Source: Falsirhodobacter halotolerans (lineage in GTDB: Bacteria; Pseudomonadota; Alphaproteobacteria; Rhodobacterales; Rhodobacteraceae). Taken from it: a stretch of DNA of 64,000 bases. The notes under the pieces were generated by a model. The model was not told the DNA's origin. It saw nothing but the letters and a program-made list of their open reading frames with translations, and did not search any database. The first letter of the stretch is position 1; every line of letters starts with the position of its first letter. The DNA is taken from the NCBI RefSeq assembly GCF_022899245.1, contig NZ_JALJAZ010000001.1, positions 899,501-963,500 of the forward strand. Reading direction: 5' to 3'. This document shows positions 53,790-63,983 of this stretch, one piece after another. The position numbers and the translations under genes were made by a program.

Positions 53790-54569
53790 ATGACCGAAGG
53801 TTCCCCGCTTCACCTGCGCCTTGCGCGCGACGACCGCGACCTGCGCGCGGCCCAACGCCTGCGTTATGCGGTGTTCGTGGAGGAATTGGGCGCCTCGGGC
53901 GATCTGGTCGATCATGACCGGCGGCTGGAAATCGACGCCTTCGATGCGCAGTGCGACCACCTCGTTCTGGTCGATCCGGCGCGCTCGGGTCTGGACGATG
54001 TCGTGGCCGCCTATCGCCTGCTGCCGTCGGACCGGGCGGTGGATGGGTTTTATTCCGCCGCCGAATTCGATCTGGACCCGCTGCAACGTTCAGGTCGCAA
54101 GTTGTTGGAATTGGGGCGATCCTGCGTTCATCCCGATATGCGCGGCGGGCTGGCCGTGGCGCAGATGTGGGCGGGGCTGGCCGATTACGTCGTGGCGCGG
54201 GGGATCGAGATCCTGTTCGGCCCCGCCAGTTTTCGTGGCACCGACCTGCAGGCGTTGGCCCAACCCTTGTCGCTTTTGCACCGCGACCATCTGGCCCCGC
54301 CCGAGTTGCGCGTGCGGGCGATCGGCGCGTCGGCCCGGACGATGGACATCCTGCACCCGGAACAAATCGACCGCCGCGCGGCGATGCTGGCCGTCCCTTC
54401 GCTGATCAAGGCCTATCTTCGTTTGGGCGGCTGCGTGGGGGACGGGGCGTGGATCGACCATGCCTTCAACACCACGGATGTCTGTCTGGTGATGGACACG
54501 GCCCGGATGGGCGAACGATACAATAGTTTTTCGGCGCGAAGAGGAGCGGGACATGGCGTGGCAGGATGA
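53790..54569 (+). CDS. olsB: L-ornithine N-alpha-acyltransferase
   Basis: A 259-residue GNAT-like acyltransferase that links a 3-hydroxyacyl group to ornithine to form lyso-ornithine lipid. Diagnostic parts: QRLRYAVFVEELGA, DHLVLVD, GFYSAAEFDLDPL, ELGRSCVHPDMRGG and FGPASFRGTD. ATG at 53790. It overlaps olsA by 17 bases, the standard olsBA order. Ornithine lipids are phosphate-free, membrane-replacing lipids in Rhodobacterales, often made under phosphate limitation. Confidence 0.92.
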   Translation: MTEGSPLHLRLARDDRDLRAAQRLRYAVFVEELGASGDLVDHDRRLEIDAFDAQCDHLVLVDPARSGLDDVVAAYRLLPSDRAVDGFYSAAEFDLDPLQRSGRKLLELGRSCVHPDMRGGLAVAQMWAGLADYVVARGIEILFGPASFRGTDLQALAQPLSLLHRDHLAPPELRVRAIGASARTMDILHPEQIDRRAAMLAVPSLIKAYLRLGGCVGDGAWIDHAFNTTDVCLVMDTARMGERYNSFSARRGAGHGVAG

Positions 54570-55386
54570 ACGGATTTCCCACCCCCCGCTTGCGGTCGGA
54601 GGATGGATACGGTTGATCCTGCGCGCGCCGGCTTTGGTGGTGATCAATTTCGGCTGCCTGCTCCTCTTGCTTCTGCTGCGCGTGATCGAGCGTCCGATCT
54701 TCGGCCTGCGCCGCCCGCTGACGCCGTTCATCACGCAATTCGTCTGCCGCGCCTCGCTTGCGGTTCTTGGCATCCGGCTGCGCCAACGGGGTCGGGTGAT
54801 GACCGAACGCGGGGCGATCGTCGCGAACCATGCAAGCTGGCTCGACATCTATACCCTGAACGCCTGCGCCCGCATTTACTTCGTGTCAAAGGCCGAGGTG
54901 GCGAAGTGGCCGGGCATCGGCTGGTTGGCGCGGGCGACGGGCACGGTGTTCATCAACCGCAAATCGAACGAGGCGCGGGCCCAACAACAGGTGTTCGAGG
55001 CGCGGCTGCGGGCCGGTCATCACCTGCTGTTTTTCCCCGAAGGCACCAGCACCGACAGCCGCCGAATTCTTCCCTTCAAATCAACGCTGTTCGCCGCGTT
55101 CTTCGCGCCGGATCTGAGGGAGGACATGGCGATCCAGCCGGTGACCGTCGCCTATCACGCGCCCCCGGGGCGGGATGCGCGGTTTCACGGCTGGTGGGGC
55201 GGCATGGGCTTTGGGGGGCATCTGAAGCAGGTGCTGGCCGCCCCGGGCGGCGGGGCGGTCGATGTCGTGTTCCACGCGCCGGTTCCCGTCGCCGCTGTCG
55301 CCGATCGCAAGGCCATGGCCGCGCAGGTGGAGGCTACAGTGCGCCATGCCCACCCGATGGGCGCCCTCACCCCAGAGGAGCGATAA
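54553..55386 (+). CDS. olsA: Lyso-ornithine lipid O-acyltransferase
   Basis: A 277-residue membrane-associated PlsC-family acyltransferase that adds the second acyl chain to lyso-ornithine lipid. The H-x4-D box is NHASWLDI (about residue 97) and the glycerol-phosphate-like site is FFPEGTSTDS. One membrane anchor is near residues 20-42. ATG at 54553 has GAGGAG upstream and lies inside olsB. Its last 20 bases overlap the convergent thiE-like gene. A plain 1-acylglycerol-phosphate acyltransferase is the alternative. Confidence 0.9.
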   Translation: MAWQDERISHPPLAVGGWIRLILRAPALVVINFGCLLLLLLLRVIERPIFGLRRPLTPFITQFVCRASLAVLGIRLRQRGRVMTERGAIVANHASWLDIYTLNACARIYFVSKAEVAKWPGIGWLARATGTVFINRKSNEARAQQQVFEARLRAGHHLLFFPEGTSTDSRRILPFKSTLFAAFFAPDLREDMAIQPVTVAYHAPPGRDARFHGWWGGMGFGGHLKQVLAAPGGGAVDVVFHAPVPVAAVADRKAMAAQVEATVRHAHPMGALTPEER

Positions 55387-55987
55387 GCCCGCGCAGCGCC
55401 GCCAGCGGGTCGTCCTGGCCCCAGATCTCGTCGCCGATGCCGAAGAAATCCGTGTGCGGGGCCAGCGCCGCGACCAGCTCCGGCGTCAGGGCGCCTTCGG
55501 CCACGACCGGAACCTCGATCATCTCGGACCACCAGGCGAAAAGGTCGGTATCGGCCCGGTCGCCGGTTCCCAGCGGCGTGTCGCCCACGGGGCCGAAGCC
55601 CACGTAATCGGCCCCCGCCTCGCCCGCGTTGATGCCTTCGTGCCGGGTGATGCCGCAGAAAGCACCGACGATCGCCTCGGCCCCCAGGTCGGTGCGGACC
55701 TTGCGGATCGACCGCGCCCCGTCGGTCAGGTGCACGCCGTCCAGCCCCAGCCGATCCACCAGCAGGACGTGGTTCTCGATCACAAGCGCGATGTCGCGGG
55801 CATGGCAGATCTCGCGCAGGGCGTCCGCGGCGCGCGACAGCCGCACCTCGTCCCGCGTGGCAAGCGACAGGCGCAGGCAGGCGACCTCCGCCCCGTCCAG
55901 CACGCGGGCCAGCGGGTCGGCAAAGGTCTCCGGGTCGAAATCCGCCGGCGTGGAAAGATAGATTTGCGGGCGTTCGGCGTCGGCCAT
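55367..55987 (-). CDS. Thiamine-phosphate-synthase-family protein
   Basis: A 206-residue TIM-barrel protein like ThiE/TenI. LVIENHVLLVDRLGLDGVHLTDG matches the ThiE core, and GADYVGFGPVGDTPLG the second phosphate-binding loop. The usual ThiE residues for the pyrimidine (QLR/K region near residue 35) are changed to CLRLSLATRD, so it may be a TenI-like or divergent member rather than the main thiamine phosphate synthase. No other thiamine gene is near. Confidence 0.8.
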   Translation of the reverse strand: MADAERPQIYLSTPADFDPETFADPLARVLDGAEVACLRLSLATRDEVRLSRAADALREICHARDIALVIENHVLLVDRLGLDGVHLTDGARSIRKVRTDLGAEAIVGAFCGITRHEGINAGEAGADYVGFGPVGDTPLGTGDRADTDLFAWWSEMIEVPVVAEGALTPELVAALAPHTDFFGIGDEIWGQDDPLAALRGLIAPLG

Positions 55988-56089
55988 GGAAAATCTCCGG
56001 ATTGTCTGGCGATCCCCCTAACCTGTTTCGCATCGGTTGTCATCACGCCGCGCGCACCGTATCAGGATGCACCCGTCAGGAGAGCCGCC

Positions 56090-56815
56090 ATGATCCCGCC
56101 CGTCTTCATCCTCGTCCGCCCCCAGATGGGGGAGAACATCGGTGCCGCCGCCCGCGCCATGTTGAACTTCGGGCAGGAGCGGATGCGGATCGTGGCCCCG
56201 CGCGACGGCTGGCCGAACCCCAAGGCGAACGCCATGGCCTCCGGTGCGGGGCGGGTTCTGGACGGGGCTGGGCTGTTCGACGATCTGCCCGCCGCGATCG
56301 GCGACTGCGATTTCGTCTTCGCTACCACCGCGCGGGGGCGGGAACTGACCAAGCCTGTCATGACGCCCGAACGCGCGATGGACTACGCCCGCGCGCTGGC
56401 CTCCGAAGGCAAACGTGTCGGCATCCTGTTCGGGCCCGAACGGGCGGGGCTGGAGAATGACGACGTGGCGCTGGCCAATGCCATCATCACCGTTCCGGTG
56501 AACCCGGATTTCCCGTCGCTGAATCTTGGACAATGCGTGCTCCTGACCGCCTATGAATGGCGCCGCCAGACGGAGGATATCGCGCCCGAGGTGATGGCCA
56601 TGGGCCGGACCGAGTTCGCCACCCAGATCGAGGTGCAGAAGCTGGGCGATCATTACGAGGAACGTCTGGAGGAGGCGGGCTTCTTCTTCCCCCCGGCCAA
56701 GGCCGACGGAATGCGCCTTGCGCTCCGCAACATGTGGAGCCGCCTGCACCTGACCCGGGCCGAGGTGCAGACCTTCCACGGCATGTTGCGCCAGATCTTG
56801 CGCAAACGCGGATAA
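56090..56815 (+). CDS. trmJ: tRNA/rRNA methyltransferase, TrmJ (SpoU) family
   Basis: A 241-residue SPOUT RNA methyltransferase, probably 2'-O-methylating position 32 of tRNAs. Family motifs in order: RPQMGENIGAAARAMLNFG (motif 1), FGPERAGLENDDVALAN (motif 2) and VPVNPDFPSLNLGQCVLLTAYEWRR (motif 3, the S-adenosylmethionine knot). The helical C-terminal extension is typical of TrmJ. ATG at 56090 has CAGGAGA upstream. Confidence 0.9.
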   Translation: MIPPVFILVRPQMGENIGAAARAMLNFGQERMRIVAPRDGWPNPKANAMASGAGRVLDGAGLFDDLPAAIGDCDFVFATTARGRELTKPVMTPERAMDYARALASEGKRVGILFGPERAGLENDDVALANAIITVPVNPDFPSLNLGQCVLLTAYEWRRQTEDIAPEVMAMGRTEFATQIEVQKLGDHYEERLEEAGFFFPPAKADGMRLALRNMWSRLHLTRAEVQTFHGMLRQILRKRG

Positions 56816-56939
56816 CATGTTCGTCGCAATCTGAAATCTTGCACGACGTGTGTTGAACTCGGGCTATGTGCGGACAATAACCCGATCAAGCGTTTCAGCC
56901 CCGATCCCCGTCATCCTGCAGAAAGCGGTCCGCACACGT

Positions 56940-59843
56940 ATGCTTCCCTCCTCGCTCCTTCTCGTCCTTCTCGTGCTTCCCTTCCTTGCCGGCACGATCG
57001 TGGCGACGATGCAGCGTCCGGCGCGCAACGCCAGCGCGATGGTCGCGGGCGCGACGATGGCCCTCGGGACGATGATCCTGTGCGCCTTCTGGCCGATGAT
57101 GGACGCGGGCGAGGCGGTGCGCGACTACAACGCGTGGTTGCCGCGTCAGGGCATCAACATGACCCTTCGGCTGGACGGATTGTCCTGGCTGTTTGCGGTG
57201 ATGGTGATGGGGATCGGGTTCCTGATCGTCATCTATGCCCGCTACTACCTTTCCTCCAAGGACACGGCGCCGCGGTTCTTTGCGCTGCTGCTGTTCTTTG
57301 CCGGGGCGATGAACGGGATGCTGCTGTCGGGCAACATCATCGTCATGACCATCTTCTGGGAAATCACGAGCCTTGTGTCCTTCCTCCTGATCGGGTTCTG
57401 GCGGTCGAACGGCAACGCCCGGGATGGGGCGCGGATGGCGCTGATCGTGACGGGGTCGGGGGGCTTGTGCCTTCTCGCCGCGATGCTGATCGTGGGATAT
57501 GTCGCGGGCAGCTACGATCTGGACCGCGTCCTGGCCTCGGGGCCGGTGCTGCGCGAACATCCGTTGTATCTTCCGGCCTTGCTGTTGTTCCTGATCGGCT
57601 GCTTCACCAAGTCGGCGCAGTTCCCGTTCCATTTCTGGCTGCCGAACGCGATGTCGGCGCCGACGCCCGTGTCCGCCTATCTTCATTCCGCCACCATGGT
57701 GAAGATGGGGGTGTTCCTGCTGATCCGCTTCTTCCCCGTCTTCGGCGGCACGGCCGAGTGGTTCAACATCGTCACGGGCGCCGGAATGGCCACGTTGATC
57801 GTGGGGGCGGTGGTCGCGCTGTTCCGGCACGATCTGAAGGGGCTTCTGGCCTATTCCACCATCAGCCATCTGGGTCTGATCACCGCGCTGGCCGGGATCG
57901 GCAGCCCGGAGGCGATCGTGGCCGCCATCTTCCACGTCATCAACCACGCGATCTTCAAGGCGTCGCTGTTCATGGCGGCGGGCATCGTCGATCATGAAAC
58001 GGGCACGCGCGACATCCGCAAGCTGTCGGGCCTGCGGCGTGTCATGCCGATCACGGCCACGCTGGCGGCCATCGCCTCCGCCTCCATGGCGGGGGTGCCA
58101 CTGCTGAACGGGTTCCTGTCGAAAGAGATGTTCTTTGCAGAAGCCTATGCGTGGCACGGCGGTTCGCCCTTTGACGATGCGCTGCCTTATCTTGCGGTCT
58201 TCGGGTCGATCTTCTCGGTCGCCTATTCGCTGCGTCTGGTGCTGGCGGTCTTCTTCGGCCCGCTGGCCCCCGGACTGGAAAACGCGCATGAACCCACCCC
58301 GTGGATGCGCCGCCCGGCCGAGGTTCTGGTGGTCCTGTGTCTCGCCGTCGGCATCCTGCCCGCGCTGACCGTGGGGCCGATCCTTGCGGCGGCGGCGTTC
58401 GCCGTCCTTGGGTCCGACGTGCCGTATTACTCGCTGGCCCTGTGGCACGGCGTGAACGTCCCCCTGATCATGAGCGTGATCGCCGTGGTCGCCGGGATCG
58501 TGCTCTATGCCGTGACCCACAAGGCGATCGCCCGTGGCCCCGAGGGGCCGCCGCTGCTGCACCGCATTCGGGGCGCGCGGATATTCGACAGCCTCATGGT
58601 CTATGCGACGTGGCGGGCCCCGCGTAAATTGACCCGCGCCTTCGGAACGGGGCGGTTGCAGCCGCAGATCCGTCTGCTGATCCTGCTCGCTTTGGGATTT
58701 GCCGCCGTTGCCCTGTGGCCCAGCGCGATCATTGCGGGCGTTCCGGCTGTGACGGGCGTCAATCCGATCTTCGCACTGATCTGGATCGTGGGGGCGGGCT
58801 GTGCCGTGGGTGCGGCCTACATGGCCAAGTATCACCGATTTGCCGCCCTGATCCTGCTGGGCGGCGCGGGGGTGATGACCTGCGTGACCTTCGTGTGGTT
58901 CTCGGCCCCCGATCTTGGTGTGACGCAGCTCTTGGTGGAGGTTGTGACGACCGTCCTGCTGCTTCTGGGCCTGCGCTGGATGCCGCGCCGCCGGACCGAG
59001 ATCGTGGAGGTGAACTCGCTGCGCGCCAAGCTGCGCCGGCGGGGCGATCTGGTCGTGGCCGTCCTGTGCGGGGCGGGCGTGGCGCTCATGGCCTATACCG
59101 TCATGATGATGCCGCAGGGCAATCTTGCCTCCGACTGGTTCCTGCAGCACGCGTATTCCGAAGGGGGCGGCACGAATGTCGTCAACGTGATCCTGGTCGA
59201 TTTCCGCGGCTTCGACACGTTCGGCGAGATTTGCGTCCTGGCCATCGTCGGCCTGACGATCTTCGCCCTTCTGCGCCGTTTCCGTCCCGCGATGGAAAGC
59301 AACGAACTGACCCCGCAGCAGCGGTTGCAGAACGAATACGACGATGCGGCGGACGGGCGTGAGCGGGGGGATACCGTGCGCGACTATCTGATGGTGCCGT
59401 CGGTGATCATGCACTGGATGTTCCCGGTCATCATCCTTCTGTCGGCCGAACTGTTCTTCCGCGGGCATGACCTGCCGGGGGGTGGCTTTGCCGCAGGTGT
59501 GGCGCTGGCGATCGCGTTCCTTTTGCAATATCTGGCCGCCGATGTGACCTGGGTGGAGGATCGGCTGCGCATCCTGCCCGTGCGCTGGATCGGGGCGGGC
59601 TTGCTTGTCTCCACCTTCGTGGGCATGGGATCGTGGCTGTTCGGCTATCCCTTCCTGACGGCGCATTCGCAATATCTTGATATCCCGCTGATCGGGCAGG
59701 TTCCGGCCGCCACGGCGCTGCTGTTCGATCTGGGCGTGTTCCTCGTGGTCGTCGGGGCCGTGGTCCTGATGCAGATCGCCATCGGCCACCAATCCCTGCG
59801 GTGGAGCCGGGCGCGCGAAAAAGCCGCCGAGGAGGAGAGCTGA
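56940..59843 (+). CDS. mrpA: Na+(K+)/H+ antiporter subunit A, fused A and B parts
   Basis: A 967-residue polytopic protein. The first 500 residues are the NuoL-like core: GINMTLRLDGLSWLF, FWEITSLVSFLLIGFW, FHFWLPNAMSAPTPVSAYLHSATMVK and LLAYSTISHLG, with the conserved Glu and Lys for proton passage. The MrpA C-terminal extension follows, and from about residue 800 there is an MrpB domain (GHDLPGGGFAAGVALAIAFLLQYLA). No separate mrpB exists, so A and B are fused as in other alphaproteobacteria (PhaAB). ATG at 56940 has only a weak ribosome site. The mrpC gene overlaps its stop. Confidence 0.95.
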   Translation: MLPSSLLLVLLVLPFLAGTIVATMQRPARNASAMVAGATMALGTMILCAFWPMMDAGEAVRDYNAWLPRQGINMTLRLDGLSWLFAVMVMGIGFLIVIYARYYLSSKDTAPRFFALLLFFAGAMNGMLLSGNIIVMTIFWEITSLVSFLLIGFWRSNGNARDGARMALIVTGSGGLCLLAAMLIVGYVAGSYDLDRVLASGPVLREHPLYLPALLLFLIGCFTKSAQFPFHFWLPNAMSAPTPVSAYLHSATMVKMGVFLLIRFFPVFGGTAEWFNIVTGAGMATLIVGAVVALFRHDLKGLLAYSTISHLGLITALAGIGSPEAIVAAIFHVINHAIFKASLFMAAGIVDHETGTRDIRKLSGLRRVMPITATLAAIASASMAGVPLLNGFLSKEMFFAEAYAWHGGSPFDDALPYLAVFGSIFSVAYSLRLVLAVFFGPLAPGLENAHEPTPWMRRPAEVLVVLCLAVGILPALTVGPILAAAAFAVLGSDVPYYSLALWHGVNVPLIMSVIAVVAGIVLYAVTHKAIARGPEGPPLLHRIRGARIFDSLMVYATWRAPRKLTRAFGTGRLQPQIRLLILLALGFAAVALWPSAIIAGVPAVTGVNPIFALIWIVGAGCAVGAAYMAKYHRFAALILLGGAGVMTCVTFVWFSAPDLGVTQLLVEVVTTVLLLLGLRWMPRRRTEIVEVNSLRAKLRRRGDLVVAVLCGAGVALMAYTVMMMPQGNLASDWFLQHAYSEGGGTNVVNVILVDFRGFDTFGEICVLAIVGLTIFALLRRFRPAMESNELTPQQRLQNEYDDAADGRERGDTVRDYLMVPSVIMHWMFPVIILLSAELFFRGHDLPGGGFAAGVALAIAFLLQYLAADVTWVEDRLRILPVRWIGAGLLVSTFVGMGSWLFGYPFLTAHSQYLDIPLIGQVPAATALLFDLGVFLVVVGAVVLMQIAIGHQSLRWSRAREKAAEEES

Positions 59844-60187
59844 TGGAACTGATACTGGCCCTCGCCATCGGAACGCTCGTCGCCTCCGGCCTCTGGCTCG
59901 TCATGCGGCCACGCAGCTTTCAGGTCATCATCGGCCTGTGCCTGCTGTCCTATGGCGTCAACATGTTCATCTTTTCGATGGGCCGGCTGCGCATGGGCGC
60001 GGCCCCGATACTCGATCCGTCGGTCGACATCGACCCGACGGCCTATACCGACCCTATCCCTCAGGCGCTGGTCCTTACGGCCATCGTCATCAGCTTTGCC
60101 ACCACGGCCTTGTTCCTTGTGGTGCTGCTGGCGGCGCGGGGCTTTACCGGAACCGACCACGTCGATGGGAAGGAGCGCGATTCGTGA
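59843..60187 (+). CDS. mrpC: Na+/H+ antiporter subunit C
   Basis: A 114-residue NuoK-like membrane subunit with three helices; IIGLCLLSYGVNMFIFSMG is the conserved second helix and DPIPQALVLTAIVISFATTA the third. It overlaps the mrpA stop by one base and mrpD by four. Confidence 0.95.
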   Translation: MELILALAIGTLVASGLWLVMRPRSFQVIIGLCLLSYGVNMFIFSMGRLRMGAAPILDPSVDIDPTAYTDPIPQALVLTAIVISFATTALFLVVLLAARGFTGTDHVDGKERDS

Positions 60188-61845
60188 ACGAGACGGCACT
60201 TTTCGATTTCGCGGGGCCGCAGCACATGCTGATCGCGCCGATCCTGATCCCCGTCATCGCGGGCGCGCTGATGCTGTTCTATGAGGATCGGCAACGTCAG
60301 TCCAAGCTGGGCATCAGCCTGGTCGCCTGCGTGCTGATGCTGGTGGTGTCGGTCGATCTGCTGCTGCGGTCGAAGGGCACCGGCCCGTCGGGCGGCAACC
60401 TGATCGGCCTTTATGTCTTGGGCGACTGGCCGACGCCGTTCGGGATCAACCTGGTGCTGGACCGTCTTTCGGCGCTGATGCTGGTGCTGGCATCGCTGCT
60501 GTCGATCCCGGCGCTGGTCTATGCCTCGGCGGGGTGGCACGGGCGGGGGCAGCATTTCCACAGCCTGTTCATGTTCCTGCTGATGGGCGTCAACGGCGCC
60601 TTCCTGACCGGCGATTTCTTCAACCTCTTCGTGTTTTTCGAGGTGATGCTTGCGGCGTCCTACGGCCTCATGCTGCACGGGTCGGGGGCGGAGCGGGTGA
60701 AGGCGGGCTTTCACTACATCGCCGTCAACCTTGTGGCGTCGCTGTTCTTCCTGATCGGAATCGCGCTGATCTATGGGGTGGTGGGCACGCTGAACATGGC
60801 TGATCTGGCGCAGCGGATGCCCGGCATCTCGGATCAGGACCGGCCGTTGGTCCATGCGGCGCTGGCCATTCTGGGGATCGCGTTTCTGGTGAAGGCCGGG
60901 ATTTGGCCCCTCTGCTTCTGGCTCCCCTCGGCCTATCAGATGGCGTCGCCCCCATCGGCCGCGATGTTCGCCATCCTGACCAAGGTGGGGGTCTATGTGA
61001 TCCTGCGGCTTGGGTTTCTGGCCTTTGCCCCGGGCAGCGGACCGTCCGCCGGGTTCGGGGCCGAGGTGCTGTTCGTCGGCGGCATCGCCACGATGGCCTT
61101 TGGCAGTGCGGGCATCCTCGGGTCGCAGGCGATGTCGCGGATGGCGGGCTATGCCGTCCTGATCTCCTCCGGCACGTTGGTGGCCGTCATCGCGCTGGCG
61201 ATGCAGGACGGGGGCGTGCCGATCCTGGGGGCGGCCCTGTATTACATGGTGGCCTCCACCTTGGGGATTTCGGCGTTCTTCCTGCTGGTGGAACTGGCCG
61301 AACGCGGGCAGGGCGCGGTGGCGGCGATGCTGGCGCTGTCGGCTGACCTTTACGGCGCCCCGGATGAGGAACCGGAGGAGGAGGTCACGGGCCTGACCCT
61401 TCCGGCAACGATGACCATCCTCAGCATCTGTTTTGCCGCGCTGGCGGTGCTTCTGGCGGGTCTGCCGCCCTTGCCGGGGTTCCTGGGCAAGGTGATGATG
61501 CTGTCCAGCCTGCTTCAGGGGGGGCAGGGCGGCACGACCGCCTCTTGGGTGTTCTTCGCCGTGCTGATCCTGTCGGGTCTTGCCACGCTGATCGCGCTGG
61601 TCCGCGTGGGGGTGCAGACCTTCTGGGCCGGCGATGATGAAGGGCCCCGCGTCATGGCGATCGAGATCGTGCCGATTGCCGCACTGGTGCTCATGGTGCT
61701 GGTGCTGACATGGCAGTCGCGTCCCGTCATGCGGTATATGGAGGCGACCGCCTCGGCCCTGCATCGGCCGCAGGTCTATATCGACGGCGTCATCACCGCC
61801 GAACGCACCGTCGACCAACGTGAAGAGGAGGCCGCGAGCGAATGA
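60184..61845 (+). CDS. mrpD: Na+/H+ antiporter subunit D
   Basis: A 553-residue NuoM/NuoN-like subunit with about fourteen helices. Core segments are NGAFLTGDFFNLFVFFEVMLAASYGL (with the buried Glu), GIAFLVKAGIWPLCFWLPSAY (Lys) and LAGLPPLPGFLGKVMML. Start is GTG 60184 in a GTGA overlap with mrpC. An acidic loop DEEPEEEV near residue 395 is longer than usual. Confidence 0.95.
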   Translation: MNETALFDFAGPQHMLIAPILIPVIAGALMLFYEDRQRQSKLGISLVACVLMLVVSVDLLLRSKGTGPSGGNLIGLYVLGDWPTPFGINLVLDRLSALMLVLASLLSIPALVYASAGWHGRGQHFHSLFMFLLMGVNGAFLTGDFFNLFVFFEVMLAASYGLMLHGSGAERVKAGFHYIAVNLVASLFFLIGIALIYGVVGTLNMADLAQRMPGISDQDRPLVHAALAILGIAFLVKAGIWPLCFWLPSAYQMASPPSAAMFAILTKVGVYVILRLGFLAFAPGSGPSAGFGAEVLFVGGIATMAFGSAGILGSQAMSRMAGYAVLISSGTLVAVIALAMQDGGVPILGAALYYMVASTLGISAFFLLVELAERGQGAVAAMLALSADLYGAPDEEPEEEVTGLTLPATMTILSICFAALAVLLAGLPPLPGFLGKVMMLSSLLQGGQGGTTASWVFFAVLILSGLATLIALVRVGVQTFWAGDDEGPRVMAIEIVPIAALVLMVLVLTWQSRPVMRYMEATASALHRPQVYIDGVITAERTVDQREEEAASE

Positions 61846-62321
61846 AGCGCGTCGTTCCCCACCCGATCTTCTTCTGCCTGCTGCTGCTGATGTGGATGAT
61901 CCTGACCCGATTTTCCCTGGGCCAGCTGATTCTGGGGTCGGCGGTGTCGGCAGTGGCGTGCCGCGCCTTGTCCGCCTTGGAACCAAAGAACGTCACCATC
62001 CGCCGCTGGCGCCCGATCCCCCGGCTGATCGGGGTCTTCCTGATGGACATGGCCTGGTCCAATCTGCAGGTGGCCAGGGTCATTCTGGGGCGGCGGCAGC
62101 CCCGCTCCAGCATCGTGGAGGTGCCGTTGGACACCCGCGACCGCGCCATTCTGGCCATCATGTCGATCATCATCACGGCCACCCCCGGCACGGCTTGGCT
62201 GGGCTGGAACCCCCGCAGCGGCATATTGCTGATGCACGTCTTCGACCTTGAGGAAGAAGAGATGTGGCGCGACCTGATGAAAACTCGCTACGAAAAGACG
62301 TTGAGGGAGATTTTCGAATGA
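61842..62321 (+). CDS. mrpE: Na+/H+ antiporter subunit E
   Basis: A 159-residue subunit: two hydrophobic segments near the start, then LIGVFLMDMAWSNLQVARVILG and IMSIIITATPGTAWLG, the two conserved MrpE motifs. ATGA overlap with mrpD and with mrpF. Confidence 0.94.
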   Translation: MKRVVPHPIFFCLLLLMWMILTRFSLGQLILGSAVSAVACRALSALEPKNVTIRRWRPIPRLIGVFLMDMAWSNLQVARVILGRRQPRSSIVEVPLDTRDRAILAIMSIIITATPGTAWLGWNPRSGILLMHVFDLEEEEMWRDLMKTRYEKTLREIFE

Positions 62322-62590
62322 TCCTGCCGATCGCGCTGTTCCTTGCGCAGGGGATGCTGGCCTTCGCGCTGCTGTTCGCCTGCATCCGCATGATGCGCGG
62401 CCCGCGCGCGCAGGATCGCGTTCTGGCGCTCGACACAGCCTATGTCGTGTCGATGCTGCTTCTGATGACCCTTGGCATCCAGACCGGCACCGTCTTCTTC
62501 TTCGAAGCGTCGCTGGTCATCGCGATCCTCGGGTTCGTGGCGACCGTGGCCCTTGCGAAATTCCTGATGCGCGGTGAGGTGATCGAATGA
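62318..62590 (+). CDS. mrpF: Na+/H+ antiporter subunit F
   Basis: A 90-residue subunit with three helices; RMMRGPRAQDRVLALDT is the signature loop between helices 1 and 2. Overlaps both neighbours by four bases. Confidence 0.94.
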   Translation: MILPIALFLAQGMLAFALLFACIRMMRGPRAQDRVLALDTAYVVSMLLLMTLGIQTGTVFFFEASLVIAILGFVATVALAKFLMRGEVIE

Positions 62591-62933
62591 GCACGCTGCC
62601 GCTTTGGGCCGATATCCTCGTGAGCCTGCTTCTCCTGCTGGGCGCGTCTCTGGCGCTTATTGGGGGGATTGGGCTTTTGAAGCTGGACACCTTTTACAAG
62701 CGCATCCACGCGCCATCGATCATCACCTGCGGGGCGACGGTGGTGATCGTGCTTGCCTCGATGCTGTATTTCTCGGTGAAGGGCGGGCGGTTCACCATCC
62801 ACGAGATCCTGATCGCGGTATTCGTGATCTGCACCACGCCCGTCACGCTGATGCTTCTGGGGCGGGCGGCGCTGTATCGCGACCGATTGGAGAACCGCGC
62901 GCCCGCGGTGGCCAAGGACGGCGACACCACCCG

Positions 62934-62943
<10 letters not shown>
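62587..62943 (+). CDS. mrpG: Na+/H+ antiporter subunit G
   Basis: A 118-residue subunit with three helices: LLLGASLALIGGIGLLKLDTFYKRIHAPS is the conserved first part, and VICTTPVTLMLLGRAAL the last helix. It closes the mrp operon; its last 10 bases overlap the convergent modC stop. Confidence 0.94.

Positions 62944-63979
<1,036 letters not shown>

Positions 63980-63983
<4 letters not shown>

Noticed and set aside
56895-59792. A 965-codon open frame on the minus strand opposite mrpA
   Set aside because: It is antisense to an unmistakable MrpA gene, is dominated by His, Gln, Arg and Gly, and has no domain or ribosome site.
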